Positions 17,681-27,383 are shown, numbered from the stretch's first letter. The stretch: 64,000 nt of DNA from Chitinophagaceae bacterium (GCA_003168265.1 PMSV01000002.1:78950-142949); one strand, 5' to 3'. Numbers and translations are program-made. Notes: generated from the sequence alone by a model not told the origin.

Positions 17681-17731
17681 CCGCTTCTTCCTTTCAGTAA
17701 GAAATTGCTGCCTTGGGAGAAGCGGCTTTTT
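17681..17731 (+). terminator. Rho-independent terminator
   Basis: An 11-bp stem (CCGCTTCTTCC with GGGAGAAGCGG, one G-U pair) encloses a loop of about 24 bases and is followed by six T. It should end the transcript of the 131-residue protein. Confidence 0.7.
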
Positions 17732-17838
17732 TCGTAGAATTACGAGGAAAGATTCGGTAAAAACACGTTGTAATCCGTTGAAATATATTCTACCTTATCA
17801 GCGTTAATAGCATATCCAAATCCTTTATAAAGCCAACC

Positions 17839-18036
17839 ATGCAAACTGTAATAAGCCTTCAACACGGAACTCATTTTAGCCTTTTGCCAGTTATTATTGC
17901 GGCGTTGATATGTTTTACAGCCCTTTATTTTTTATTGGCGGGGAGATCTAAGACTACCAGGGCCAGCAAACCGGTCACCCGTAAGGACACCTATGATTTT
18001 ATATACGGTCAATTGCTTGATAAAAAATCCGCATAG
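17839..18036 (+). CDS. Small single-pass membrane protein
   Basis: The 65-residue protein has one central transmembrane segment (about 15-34, LLPVIIAALICFTALYFLLA). A basic GRSKTTRASKPVTRK stretch follows, and it ends in DTYDFIYGQLLDKKSA. That ending parallels the C-terminus of the 131-residue protein upstream (pattern Y-x-x-I-Y-x-x-L-x-x-K), which supports both being real genes. The function is unknown; a membrane-tethered peptide motif is an inference. Confidence 0.55.
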   Translation: MQTVISLQHGTHFSLLPVIIAALICFTALYFLLAGRSKTTRASKPVTRKDTYDFIYGQLLDKKSA

Positions 18037-18072
18037 CCTAAATAAAAATCTGAGTGAATATGCTTTGACTTT

Positions 18073-18085
18073 CCCCGGTCCGGGG
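18073..18085. terminator. GC-rich inverted repeat between convergent genes
   Basis: CCCCGG-T-CCGGGG lies between the 65-residue protein gene and the convergent reductase gene. It may act as a weak bidirectional terminator, but the flanking T/A runs are short and interrupted. Confidence 0.3.
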
Positions 18086-18095
18086 TCTTAATATT

Positions 18096-18905
18096 TCAAC
18101 CATAGAGTTCCTGGTGAATGGCTTTTCTGTCATAGCCCAATTCCTGTATCCTCTTTTTGGCTTCATCTATCATGTTTTTCCATCCGCAGAGATAGAATGA
18201 GGCAGGCTTTAACGCAGGTTTATCGGAATCCGCAGAGCCGTTCTTTTCCCATTTGCAAATTTCTTCGTAAACAGCATGAACATACCCTGTGCGATGGCTT
18301 CCTGAATTCGTATCTTTTCTCATTTGACCAGCCTCCGTATGGTACTCATTCTCCTCCGCAATCTCGCGGGAGAATACAGGTATATAATGGAATCCGGGCA
18401 TCCGGCTTTGCAATTCCTCCAATTCTTTACGGTATAAGGCATCATTGAATTTACGGCAACCGAAAATCAGGTAGATATCTTTATGTGGTATGGTCTTGTT
18501 ATAAATATCATGGGCCATGGCACGAAAAGGAGCGATGCCCGTTCCGGTACAAATAAAGAACAGATCTGAATCAAGACTTTCAGGTAAAACGAAAACACCT
18601 TGCGGGCCTCTCAGAGTCAATTCAGTACCGACCCTGACCTGATTAAAAAGGTATTGGGTGCCTGAACCACCTTCCAGCAATACGATTACCAGCTCAAATG
18701 TATTTGATCCGTCCGGCCAGGAAGCGATTGAATAGCTTCGCCATCTTCTTGCCGGCTTTTCATCAATGGGAAGGTCGATCGTAACGAATTGTCCGGGCCT
18801 GAATTCGAAGGACTGAATAGAAGGAAGTTCGATCCAAAAACGCCTGGTATTGGCGGTTTCATCTTCAATGCGGATGACTTTGCCAGTTTGCCATGGCTGT
18901 ACCAT
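18096..18905 (-). CDS. Ferredoxin-NADP reductase-like flavoprotein
   Basis: The 269-residue protein has an FAD domain with RRWRSYSIAS (R-x-Y-S binding FAD) and GGSGTQYLF. A NAD(P)-binding domain follows with FFICTGTGIAPFRAMA and the C-terminal block YLCGWKNMIDEAKKRIQELG. There is no fused 2Fe-2S domain, so it probably exchanges electrons with a separate ferredoxin or flavodoxin. The C-terminus lacks an extra aromatic stacking extension. A terminator-type hairpin precedes its start by about 24 bp. Confidence 0.85.
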   Translation of the reverse strand: MVQPWQTGKVIRIEDETANTRRFWIELPSIQSFEFRPGQFVTIDLPIDEKPARRWRSYSIASWPDGSNTFELVIVLLEGGSGTQYLFNQVRVGTELTLRGPQGVFVLPESLDSDLFFICTGTGIAPFRAMAHDIYNKTIPHKDIYLIFGCRKFNDALYRKELEELQSRMPGFHYIPVFSREIAEENEYHTEAGQMRKDTNSGSHRTGYVHAVYEEICKWEKNGSADSDKPALKPASFYLCGWKNMIDEAKKRIQELGYDRKAIHQELYG

Positions 18906-18928
18906 GAGAATAAATACTTTATTGCGTT

Positions 18929-18956
18929 AAAAAAAGAGCAGATCATTGATCTGCTC
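18929..18956 (-). terminator. Strong Rho-independent terminator or attenuator upstream of the reductase
   Basis: On the minus strand a perfect hairpin (GAGCAGATCA and TGATCTGCTC around one base, 18936-18956) is followed by seven T. It lies about 190 bp after the subtilase stop and 24 bp before the reductase ATG. It could therefore end the subtilase transcript or attenuate a reductase transcript started upstream. No promoter was found in the 23 bp after it. Confidence 0.7.
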
Positions 18957-19032
18957 CTAAGCTTTGCCATAAATGGCAGGCAATCGATGGGCTAATATAT
19001 ATTTTTTTTTCGGAATGCAAATAAAAGCTTCC

Positions 19033-19135
19033 AATTAGATCCAATATCACAGTTCCCTATTAGATCCAATATCTGGAATCCCTCTTATGTTCATTATCAG
19101 AGATCTCAATTATATCCATTATCAGGGATCCCTAT
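19033..19135. repeat. Four imperfect tandem repeats of about 26 bp
   Basis: Units start near 19033, 19059, 19085 and 19110. Each contains a variant of ATTAGATCCAATATC followed by a TCCCT-type end. The first two are most alike and the last two have drifted (TTATATCCATTATCAGGG). They lie in the 3' untranslated region of the subtilase gene, before the hairpin at 18929-18956. Confidence 0.7.
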
Positions 19136-19147
19136 TTGAATCTGACT

Positions 19148-22100
19148 CTATTTGGTCACTATGATCTTTTTTCGATAGACTGCACTTCCCGCATTCACAG
19201 AAAGGATATACATGCCGACTCCTAAATTGTTGGTAGGGATTTGTGCGCCAAATAATCCGGAACCGGAAGTACTTTGAAGGTAACATCTCCTTCCCAGCAT
19301 ATCGTACAATTCAATTTCAATGTTATTGTCGTTTCCGGCATTGAATAGAATATTCAAAGGCTCGCCCCTTATGACTGGGTTGGGGCCATAAGTGAATATT
19401 GAAATGTTGGGAACGGAAACAGGTATGGCCACCCGGTCGCTTATACAATCATCCGTATGGATAAACATATGATACTGATAATAATAATAGCTTTGGAATA
19501 GAGTTGGATTGGTGGATGAGGTGGCACTATTGCTATAAAATGAAATCACGCCCGGAATCGTGAAAGGATAGGGGTCTCCCGTAACATTGTTGTTTCGGAA
19601 GATGGATGCCGCTGCCACCGCAGATGAATCTACCGTAGGATCCACCACCGAATCAACAAGAAGGTGATTTCCGGCGGGAAGCGGAAGATTGATATAAAAA
19701 ATGGCTCCCGTATCCAGGGGACTGTTTCCGGAATAAGAGCCCGCCTTGGGAAATGGATTGGTGGCATAGACATCGACAACGGTTGAACTCAACACATAAT
19801 AATAAAAAGAGCCATCTGGCTGGGTATCGGTAGTGTCCCAGACCATGATCTGAACTTTTCCCGGATTTCCGGTATATAATCTGGCATTTTCCAATACCAC
19901 CGGCACCGCTGCATTATAGGCCATGAAATTTCCTCCAGGAGTTTGGTACCCCCCATCAGTTCCCCCCTGGTAATCTTCTTTTGAGGCCACACCAACATAG
20001 CCTTTGGCTCCCGAACCCAGATAATAATTATTGCCACTCGGAAGCGTACTCAGAGAGACTGTTGTATCCGAAGCAGAAAACAGAGGAGTGGTAGAGGAAG
20101 CGCTGCTGTACCAGAAATAGGAGGAATTAGGGTTTGGAGAAGTGACATTAAGGGTCACCGAATCCCCGTTAACCGTCGCAGTAGCTACCGGATCGGCCGG
20201 CTTTGCTGAAGTGAGTACCGATACGGTGAATGTATCATTGGAAGGAACCTGGTCCAGCGGAGCTTTTACATAGGCCACCACAGTATAGGTCGTTGCCGGA
20301 TCTACCGGGAATAATTCCTGGAAGGTATAGGTTCTGGTAAATCCTGGAGGAATTTGTCCGGGATAAGTTTCGGTGAATGTGGCTACTGTACTGGAACCGA
20401 TATTGACCTGGGCCGTGACGGGAAGGTTGGATACCGCGTCAATGCCATTATTGCGTATGCTAATGACCACTCTCTCGGAATCATCGCCGCAATCGCCGGG
20501 TGCTGGAGAAATAATAGAGGCCAGTGCCACATCATGTGAAGGCGGATTCACATAAACCGAATAGTCATCGGTTTCGCCGTTACCATAGCTGCCGCAGGGC
20601 TGTACTGCATTTGAATCCGTAGTCTGAACGGCTACGATACGCATCAGAGTTGTATTTCCCACGGTCATGAGCGGTATACTGATGCTGTCGGCAAAAACGC
20701 CGCCGCTAGGTACAATACCGCTTTCAGCAACCAGATCGGAAGAGTCGAAGACTCCATTGTTATTTAGGTCAATATAAACCTTAATTATATTGTTTGTTGG
20801 TGTGTCGCAGGTACCCAATAAAATCCTTATTGGTAATTTTTCATTGGGCTGCACTTCGGCATAATCGGCCGTATTATTGATATAAGTAGTACAACCCGCC
20901 GGATTGGCGACCTGAATATTGCTGAATTCAACGGAGTCAATCCTGGTTCCCGAACTGCTTGTCGGGGCAGAAGTGCAATAGGCATTTCCGCCGATCCCGC
21001 TGACAAGCAGGGAAAATGCCTGCGGTCCGCGTGCCAGGGTTCCCTTATTGGTCACTGTTAGGGTATAGGTCTGGCCCGGAACAAGGCTATCAATAGTAAT
21101 TTTTTCCACATTATCCCTGAAATTATCGCCGGTAGTGGCAGGGGCAGATGGGTTGCTGGGATTCAGTACCCAGGGCATGAATGTCTTCGTGCCATTAGTA
21201 ATCCTCATATCCAGGTCATTGACCAGCATAGGAGTGGTATTGTTCAATGCCTGGGAAACAGCTACAGCAGTGCCGGGGGGGTCTGTCCATGCCATGGTCG
21301 CTACTACTTGTCCCTTTCCGGATGCTACGAATTGAAAAGTATAGGCAACTCCGCTCGTCAGGGTGCTTTCAATGATAGTGTCCGTTTCTTGCTTATAGGA
21401 GGATGTGATCACATTGGCACCTTTTAAAACATCTACCAATCCCCATCCAAAAGTGTAATTGGGACCTGGGGAATTGCCGGTCTGGTCAGCAGTGTGAATG
21501 GCCAGGCCTCTGAGCGTTGCAGCACGCATAAAATTGGAGGGATGCAATTGGTTATAATATTCCTGAAGTAAATAAAGAGAGCCGGTGGTATTTGGAGTGG
21601 CCATTGAAGTACCGCTTTGGGTGCTGTAAGCCGTATTGGAAGTGTTCCAGGAGGAAGTTACATTGACTCCATCTGCCACCACATCGGGTTTGATCCGGCC
21701 GTCATTGGATGGGCCAAGAGAGCTAAAATCCGCAATGACCACGTCTGAAGGAGAACTGTATCCGGCGGGAATCCCATTGACCGCTCCTACAACCAGGGTG
21801 TTCTTTGATTCGGCTGCATTGCTTACGCTGGTAAAGTTGGGATTATTAGCCAGTGTAGCATTCCGATATAAAGTGGAGCCTCCATTGTATAGATAGGGAC
21901 TGTCCACTGGGGGGCCATTGTAACCCCGAGCATTGCCTGCTGCAATACAGATCAGGTATTGGGGAGCATGGTAAGCAATGGAATCATAGATCTGTGCATC
22001 GATACTATAGTAGCCAAATCCGTAAGCCAGCGTCTTACTGATGGTAGTATCGCCGTACCAATCCCAGTTCGTGCCATCAAAGGTCCAGCCTGAGCCAGGC

Positions 22101-22726
22101 AAATAACCGTAGGAATGGTTTGACAATAAGAGGTTGGGTGATGCCTGAGCCATCTCTGCTTCATCATTGCTGAAATCATAGGCCAGGAGCTGTTGAGCGC
22201 CAAAAGCCATTCCTTTTGCGATGGGATTGATCCCAGTCGCGATAAGAGTTCCGGAAGTATGCGTGGGATGTCCTTCTACATCAGCAACATCGCCTAAAGT
22301 GATCCTGCCCACGAGCTCCACATGTGTAGTAAGGGCGTGGCCTCCGTCCCAAATCGCGAGTTTACCTTTTACGGCGGCTGAGGAACCGGAAAGATTCAGA
22401 CCTGAAGATCCTCCGGGCCACAACTGGTTTGCCTTTGTTGTGGCGGCTGCAATTATATTATCGAAAGTGGAGACATATTTTGGATTTCCCAGATCGTCTA
22501 CTCCGATCAGTTTGATCAAACCGCCATTGGGAGTATGCCGTTGAAGAAACCAACCCTTTTGTTTGGCCATAGCCAGAGCCCTTTGCAAGTCCAGTTCTTC
22601 CTTTGCCTTAAACTCACCGGCCATCTTCAGCAACAGGCTTTTATCGGTCTGAACCTGCGCATGCAGACCGTTCCATAGTGCAATCGTCATAAATAAGGTC
22701 AGCAAAAGTATAAACCGATTCGTCAT
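19148..22726 (-). CDS. Secreted subtilisin-like serine protease with T9SS sorting domain
   Basis: This 1192-residue S8 family protease has a signal peptide (about 1-23, ending LHAQ). The catalytic triad is Asp127 (AIWDGG), His153 (GHPTHTSGT) and Ser374 (SGTSMATP), with the oxyanion Asn near 264 in IAAGN. After the protease come a P-domain-like region (about 440-590), a GEVED-type module (TDDYSVYVNP), a CARDB-like module and Ig-like repeats. The C-terminal domain is of the T9SS type (FTYGPNPVIRGEPLNILFNA to YRKKIIVTK). By family knowledge it would cross the outer membrane through T9SS and act on the surface or in the medium. The HPTH in place of HGTH around the His is unusual but seen in divergent members. 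Confidence 0.93.
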   Translation of the reverse strand: MTNRFILLLTLFMTIALWNGLHAQVQTDKSLLLKMAGEFKAKEELDLQRALAMAKQKGWFLQRHTPNGGLIKLIGVDDLGNPKYVSTFDNIIAAATTKANQLWPGGSSGLNLSGSSAAVKGKLAIWDGGHALTTHVELVGRITLGDVADVEGHPTHTSGTLIATGINPIAKGMAFGAQQLLAYDFSNDEAEMAQASPNLLLSNHSYGYLPGSGWTFDGTNWDWYGDTTISKTLAYGFGYYSIDAQIYDSIAYHAPQYLICIAAGNARGYNGPPVDSPYLYNGGSTLYRNATLANNPNFTSVSNAAESKNTLVVGAVNGIPAGYSSPSDVVIADFSSLGPSNDGRIKPDVVADGVNVTSSWNTSNTAYSTQSGTSMATPNTTGSLYLLQEYYNQLHPSNFMRAATLRGLAIHTADQTGNSPGPNYTFGWGLVDVLKGANVITSSYKQETDTIIESTLTSGVAYTFQFVASGKGQVVATMAWTDPPGTAVAVSQALNNTTPMLVNDLDMRITNGTKTFMPWVLNPSNPSAPATTGDNFRDNVEKITIDSLVPGQTYTLTVTNKGTLARGPQAFSLLVSGIGGNAYCTSAPTSSSGTRIDSVEFSNIQVANPAGCTTYINNTADYAEVQPNEKLPIRILLGTCDTPTNNIIKVYIDLNNNGVFDSSDLVAESGIVPSGGVFADSISIPLMTVGNTTLMRIVAVQTTDSNAVQPCGSYGNGETDDYSVYVNPPSHDVALASIISPAPGDCGDDSERVVISIRNNGIDAVSNLPVTAQVNIGSSTVATFTETYPGQIPPGFTRTYTFQELFPVDPATTYTVVAYVKAPLDQVPSNDTFTVSVLTSAKPADPVATATVNGDSVTLNVTSPNPNSSYFWYSSASSTTPLFSASDTTVSLSTLPSGNNYYLGSGAKGYVGVASKEDYQGGTDGGYQTPGGNFMAYNAAVPVVLENARLYTGNPGKVQIMVWDTTDTQPDGSFYYYVLSSTVVDVYATNPFPKAGSYSGNSPLDTGAIFYINLPLPAGNHLLVDSVVDPTVDSSAVAAASIFRNNNVTGDPYPFTIPGVISFYSNSATSSTNPTLFQSYYYYQYHMFIHTDDCISDRVAIPVSVPNISIFTYGPNPVIRGEPLNILFNAGNDNNIEIELYDMLGRRCYLQSTSGSGLFGAQIPTNNLGVGMYILSVNAGSAVYRKKIIVTK

Positions 22727-22792
22727 AAGTCTTTGGTTTAAGCTATACTATATTTTCACTAAATTAGATACTTTCATTTTCAAATAGGTCGA

Positions 22793-23260
22793 ATGAATAA
22801 AATTCTTTTCCTGTTACCTGCGCTTGTTTTTCAGGGCCTTGCTGGTCAAGACGAAAACGCAATCGGATCTCAACCGAAAATCAGCCAGGGGCTGGAAGGA
22901 TATGTTTACCGGATCTCAGGAAATCAAATGCCATCCCCCAATGCAAAACCTCATCCTCTCAAAGGAATCAGCACAGGCCTCTATATTTATGTACTCACCG
23001 GCCTGGACCAGGTGGAAAGAGTCAATCAATCGGCTTTTTATTCACATATACACAGTAAATATATTGGTATGGTCATGACAGACAGCAACGGCTTTTTCCG
23101 AATCGCGTTACCTTCTGGAAAATATTCCCTATTTGTTAAGAAGGATAGCTTGTTTTATGCCAATCTTTTCGATCAGCACAATCACATTAATCCCGCAGAA
23201 GTCTTTCCGGGAAAAATATCCAGGATAGAGTTCAGAATGGATTTTGATGCCTCATATTGA
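22793..23260 (+). CDS. Secreted protein with carboxypeptidase regulatory-like fold
   Basis: The 155-residue product has a signal peptide (about 1-18) and one beta-sandwich-like domain. The signature is GLEGYVYRISGNQMPSP early and MTDSNGFFRIALPSGKYSLFVKKD later. These match carboxypeptidase regulatory-like (CarboxypepD_reg/transthyretin-like) domains common in Bacteroidota envelope proteins. No catalytic residues are evident. It is divergent from the subtilase with 66 bp between them; co-regulation is possible but not shown. Confidence 0.65.
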   Translation: MNKILFLLPALVFQGLAGQDENAIGSQPKISQGLEGYVYRISGNQMPSPNAKPHPLKGISTGLYIYVLTGLDQVERVNQSAFYSHIHSKYIGMVMTDSNGFFRIALPSGKYSLFVKKDSLFYANLFDQHNHINPAEVFPGKISRIEFRMDFDASY

Positions 23261-23345
23261 AAATCATTTCCAATACTTAAAGTATATACGGTTTCCTGTT
23301 TTCTCTGGTTGCTTAAAACGGGGCCTCGGAGTACCCTCCATTGTT

Positions 23346-23353
23346 TATATTTG
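23346..23353 (+). promoter_or_regulatory. -7 promoter box of mfd
   Basis: TATATTTG is an exact TAnnTTTG match, 8 bp before the ATG at 23362 and 38 bp before the ATG at 23392. The close spacing means either a leaderless message or that the second ATG is the true start. Confidence 0.5.
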
Positions 23354-23361
23354 CATCCTGA

Positions 23362-26300
23362 ATGAACAGTGAGGTCTCACCCGGATTATTGATGAACTCC
23401 CCCCGCATTTTTCAGATTGCGGACAAGATCACTGTTTCCCAACCTCAATCTATCACTCTTAAGAACTTGCATGGAAGCACTCCGGCTTTCGTAATCAATG
23501 CAATTTACCAAAACTCCCTAACTGCTCAGTTGAATCACCTGGTTATTTGCAATGATGCTGAATCTGCTGCCTATTTGCATAATACCCTTGAAAACCTTAG
23601 CCAGTCGCTGGAACTTTATTATTTTCCTTCTTCCTTTAAGAATACAAAAAATTACAGCCTGCTGAACAGTAGTCATGTGATGCTTCGGACCGAGGCGCTC
23701 AGCCGTTGGAGCGCTGGCGGCAATCGTAAGATCATGGTGAGCTATCCGGAAGCCGTTTTTGAAAAAGTTTTATTGCCTAAAACGCTCAGCGGCAATATCA
23801 TTTCCATCAAAGCCGGGGATACTATTGACCTGGGGGGGATTATGGAAAAATTTACGGATTATTGTTTTGAACGCAGTGATTTTGTTTACGAGCCGGGCCA
23901 GTTTGCCTTAAGGGGCGGTATTCTGGATATTTATTCTTTTGGAAATGAAAAACCATACCGAATCGAGCTATTCGGCAATGAGGTGGACTCCATCAGGATC
24001 TTCGATCCCGAGTCCCAGCTTAGTGAGAGAAAGATATTGCAGGTTAACATTATTCCCAATGTTGAGACCCAGTTTGAAGAACAGGAAAAAATTTCCCTGC
24101 TTGATTTTATTCCTGAAAACACGGTGCTTTGGATTCAGGATCGGTCTTTTTTGATTGACCGGTTACTATTAGAGGAAGAAAACCTTAGATTTTATATCCA
24201 GGAGAATAAGGGTGGCGGTTTAAGGGACGAATGGGAAGAGCAGAACTCCGAAAAAAGGACTCTGAAACTGGAGGATTTTTTGGGACCGGCCCATTTTCAG
24301 CAGGGCGCTGAAAAAATTCATGTGATTGAATTCGGTGCCTCCGATCATCAGAGCAGCGGGACAGAGATCATTTTTAATACAAGACCGCAGCCGGCTTTCA
24401 ATCGTCAATTCGATCTGCTTATCAGGGACCTGAAAGCAAGGGAATCCGCCGGTTACCGGATATATTTATTTGCTGAAAATGCAAAACAGTTGGAGAGGCT
24501 TCATGTCATTTTTGAAGATCTCCATGCTTCCATTGTTTTTCAGCCGGTTCCAATCTCAATCTTCGAGGGGTTTATTGATGAAGACCTCAGGATCCTCTGT
24601 TATACGGATCACCAGATTTTCCAACGCTATCACAAGTACAAAGTCAAACAGGCCTATAATAAAAATAAAGCGCTCACTCTGCGCACCCTTCGGGAACTGC
24701 AGTCAGGGGATTATGTCACACATATTGATCATGGGGTGGGTATTTACAGCGGACTGCAAAAGATAGAAGTGAATGGTAAAATGCAGGAAGCAGTGCGGAT
24801 CATTTATAAAGACAGCGATATCTTGTATGTGAATATCAATTCCCTCCACAAGATCTCAAAATATACGGGGAAAGAAGGCACAGTGCCCAAAGTGAATAAA
24901 CTGGGCAGCGATACATGGCAAAAACTGAAGGAGAAGACCAAAACCCGGGTCAAGGAAATTGCATTTGACCTGATCAAATTGTATGCTCAGCGCAAGGCGC
25001 AACAGGGTTTCTCGCACTCGCCCGATAACTATATGCAGATCGAACTGGAAGCTTCCTTTATTTATGAGGATACACCTGATCAAAGCAAGGCTTCTGCAGA
25101 TGTAAAAAAAGACATGGAATCAGGTTCCCCGATGGACAGGCTGGTTTGCGGCGATGTCGGATTTGGCAAGACCGAAATTGCCATAAGAGCAGCATTTAAG
25201 ACCTGCTGTGATGGAAAACAGGCCGCTGTTTTGGTTCCCACTACTATTCTGGCTTTTCAGCATTACAAGACTTTCAGTGACCGGCTAAAGGATTTTCCTG
25301 TAACGGTGGATTATGTGAACCGTTTCAAGTCAGCCAGGGAGAAAAAAGATACATTAAAGAGACTGGCGGAAGGGAAGATCGATATCATTATCGGGACTCA
25401 TGCATTACTGGGAAAGGAAATAAAATTCAGGGAACTCGGGTTATTGGTGATTGATGAGGAGCAAAAATTCGGGGTGGGTCACAAAGAAAAGATAAAAACC
25501 TTAAGGACCAACGTGGATTGCCTGACACTTACTGCGACTCCGATACCAAGAACACTGCAGTTCAGTCTGATGGGCGCCAGGGACCTGAGTATCATCAATA
25601 CGCCCCCTCCTAACAGACAGCCAATACAAACGGAAGTGCGGGGGTATAATGAGGATTTCATACGAGATGCCATCTATTATGAAGCGGAAAGAGGAGGGCA
25701 GGTCTTCTTTATATTCAACCGGGTGCTGGGCCTGGCGGAAATGGCTTCAATCATACAGGGGCTTTGCCCGGATCTTAGTATTGCTTATGCACATGGGCAG
25801 ATGGAGGGACACGAATTGGAAGAAAGAATCCTGGACTTTATAGATAAAAAATACGATGTTCTTGTTTGCACCAATATCGTTGAAAGCGGCGTAGACATAG
25901 CCAATGTCAATACCATTATTGTGAATAATGCCCACCAGTTCGGTCTAAGTGACTTGCATCAGCTTCGCGGAAGAGTAGGCCGCAGCAATAAAAAGGCTTT
26001 TTGTTATTTGCTGGCTCCTTCCCTCGCCACACTGCCCACCGATTCACGCAAACGTTTGCAAACCCTGGAGCAGCATAGCGACCTTGGAAGCGGTTTTCAG
26101 ATCGCGATGAGGGACCTGGATATCCGCGGAGCAGGCAATATGCTTGGCGGAGAGCAAAGCGGATTCATGGCGGAAATTGGTTTTGAAACCTATCAGAAAA
26201 TACTGGATGAGGCCATCCGGGAATTGAAGAGAACCGAATTCAAAGAATTATTCAGGGAGGAAATTTCCAAACAGGAAGATTTTGTACAGGATTGTACCAT

Positions 26301-26775
26301 TGATACCGATCTGGAAATACTAATTCCAGACGAATATGTGGAGAGCATTACTGAAAGACTCTCTCTTTATACCAGGCTGGACAATTGTGAAGGCGAAGAA
26401 GAGCTTTTGCAATTTAATACTGAGTTGAGTGATCGTTTCGGTCCATTGCCAAAACAGGTATTGGATCTTTTCGATACGGTGAGGTGCAGGAAGATAGCAG
26501 TGTCCCTGGGATTTGAAAAAATGATCCTGAAAGACCACAACCTGAAATGTTATTTTGTAAATAAACCTGACTCCCCCTATTTTGAATCCGCGACATTTCG
26601 AGATATTCTGGAGTTCATTCAGAAAAAAACGAATAAGGCAAGGCTCAGGCAAAATGGGAAGTTTTTTATGCTCCTCGTAGAATTTATATCCGATATGCAA
26701 CAGTTACTCGGCTTTTTGCAAACCATGGAAAATTATTTACGGGAAAAGACTGAGACCAAGGCCTTAAGCGTTTAA
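23362..26775 (+). CDS. mfd: Transcription-repair coupling factor
   Basis: Mfd removes RNA polymerase stalled at DNA lesions and recruits UvrA. The 1137-residue protein has the UvrB-homology region (FVYEPGQFALRGGILDIYSF). An RNA-polymerase-interacting domain follows (GDYVTHIDHGVGIYSGL). The RecG-like helicase core has the Walker A motif GDVGFGKTE at about 597, IDEEQKFGV for the DEEQ box, SGVDIANVNTIIV, and LRGRVGRSNKKAFCYLL with motif VI. The C-terminal TRCF domain is present. The true start may be the ATG at 23392 (MNSPRIF), given the promoter position. The 3' end overlaps the convergent acetyltransferase gene by 12 bp. Confidence 0.97.
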   Translation: MNSEVSPGLLMNSPRIFQIADKITVSQPQSITLKNLHGSTPAFVINAIYQNSLTAQLNHLVICNDAESAAYLHNTLENLSQSLELYYFPSSFKNTKNYSLLNSSHVMLRTEALSRWSAGGNRKIMVSYPEAVFEKVLLPKTLSGNIISIKAGDTIDLGGIMEKFTDYCFERSDFVYEPGQFALRGGILDIYSFGNEKPYRIELFGNEVDSIRIFDPESQLSERKILQVNIIPNVETQFEEQEKISLLDFIPENTVLWIQDRSFLIDRLLLEEENLRFYIQENKGGGLRDEWEEQNSEKRTLKLEDFLGPAHFQQGAEKIHVIEFGASDHQSSGTEIIFNTRPQPAFNRQFDLLIRDLKARESAGYRIYLFAENAKQLERLHVIFEDLHASIVFQPVPISIFEGFIDEDLRILCYTDHQIFQRYHKYKVKQAYNKNKALTLRTLRELQSGDYVTHIDHGVGIYSGLQKIEVNGKMQEAVRIIYKDSDILYVNINSLHKISKYTGKEGTVPKVNKLGSDTWQKLKEKTKTRVKEIAFDLIKLYAQRKAQQGFSHSPDNYMQIELEASFIYEDTPDQSKASADVKKDMESGSPMDRLVCGDVGFGKTEIAIRAAFKTCCDGKQAAVLVPTTILAFQHYKTFSDRLKDFPVTVDYVNRFKSAREKKDTLKRLAEGKIDIIIGTHALLGKEIKFRELGLLVIDEEQKFGVGHKEKIKTLRTNVDCLTLTATPIPRTLQFSLMGARDLSIINTPPPNRQPIQTEVRGYNEDFIRDAIYYEAERGGQVFFIFNRVLGLAEMASIIQGLCPDLSIAYAHGQMEGHELEERILDFIDKKYDVLVCTNIVESGVDIANVNTIIVNNAHQFGLSDLHQLRGRVGRSNKKAFCYLLAPSLATLPTDSRKRLQTLEQHSDLGSGFQIAMRDLDIRGAGNMLGGEQSGFMAEIGFETYQKILDEAIRELKRTEFKELFREEISKQEDFVQDCTIDTDLEILIPDEYVESITERLSLYTRLDNCEGEEELLQFNTELSDRFGPLPKQVLDLFDTVRCRKIAVSLGFEKMILKDHNLKCYFVNKPDSPYFESATFRDILEFIQKKTNKARLRQNGKFFMLLVEFISDMQQLLGFLQTMENYLREKTETKALSV

Positions 26776-27198
26776 TTGTTTACTCATGGTATAATGGGGA
26801 ATGGAGACTTCTTCAAATTTTTCCCCAGTAATATGATAGCCTAACTTTTTATAAAATCCGGTAGCCGTATCCCGGGCATGCATGATCAGGTTTTGATACC
26901 CCAGGGCAAGCGCCGTTTCTTCTGCAAAAGCCATAAGAAATCTTCCGAATCCTTTAGATTGGTGATCTTCACGGACAGCCATTTGACGCATTCTGACCGT
27001 TCCGCTGTCTATTGGTGTAAGTATGCAGCATCCGATCAGGATTTGGTTTTCAAATGCTCCGAGCAGGATGTCCTGTTTTTCGTTTTCCAGTTCCAGTTCG
27101 CTGAATTCCAGGCCGAGTGGTTTTCGAAGAAGCCGGTAACGCAGTTCTACCATCAGCAGATATTCAGGTGACCCATGATCAATCTTCTTTAATATCAT
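26764..27198 (-). CDS. GNAT family N-acetyltransferase
   Basis: The 144-residue protein has the GNAT acetyl-CoA-binding motif A (MRQMAVREDHQSKGFGRFLMAFAEE) and the motif B region ARDTATGFYKKLGYHITGEKFEEV. Such single-domain enzymes acetylate amines of small molecules or proteins; the substrate cannot be assigned. Its end overlaps the mfd end by 12 bp, the opposite-strand arrangement typical of this compact window. Confidence 0.85.
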   Translation of the reverse strand: MILKKIDHGSPEYLLMVELRYRLLRKPLGLEFSELELENEKQDILLGAFENQILIGCCILTPIDSGTVRMRQMAVREDHQSKGFGRFLMAFAEETALALGYQNLIMHARDTATGFYKKLGYHITGEKFEEVSIPHYTMSKQLNA

Positions 27199-27383
27199 AT
27201 CTTATAATTACCTTTCGGTCCCCGAAATTATTCTTTTTCATAGTTTCAAAGGAACAGATGAATAAATTAGGTTGAAAAATTGTCATTTAAAGGCGAACGG
27301 ACCTCCCTAACCGTTAATAATGAAAGAGTTTTTATGAAAAAAATTAAAATTGAATGAAACATGGTGTTTTAACTAAATGACAA

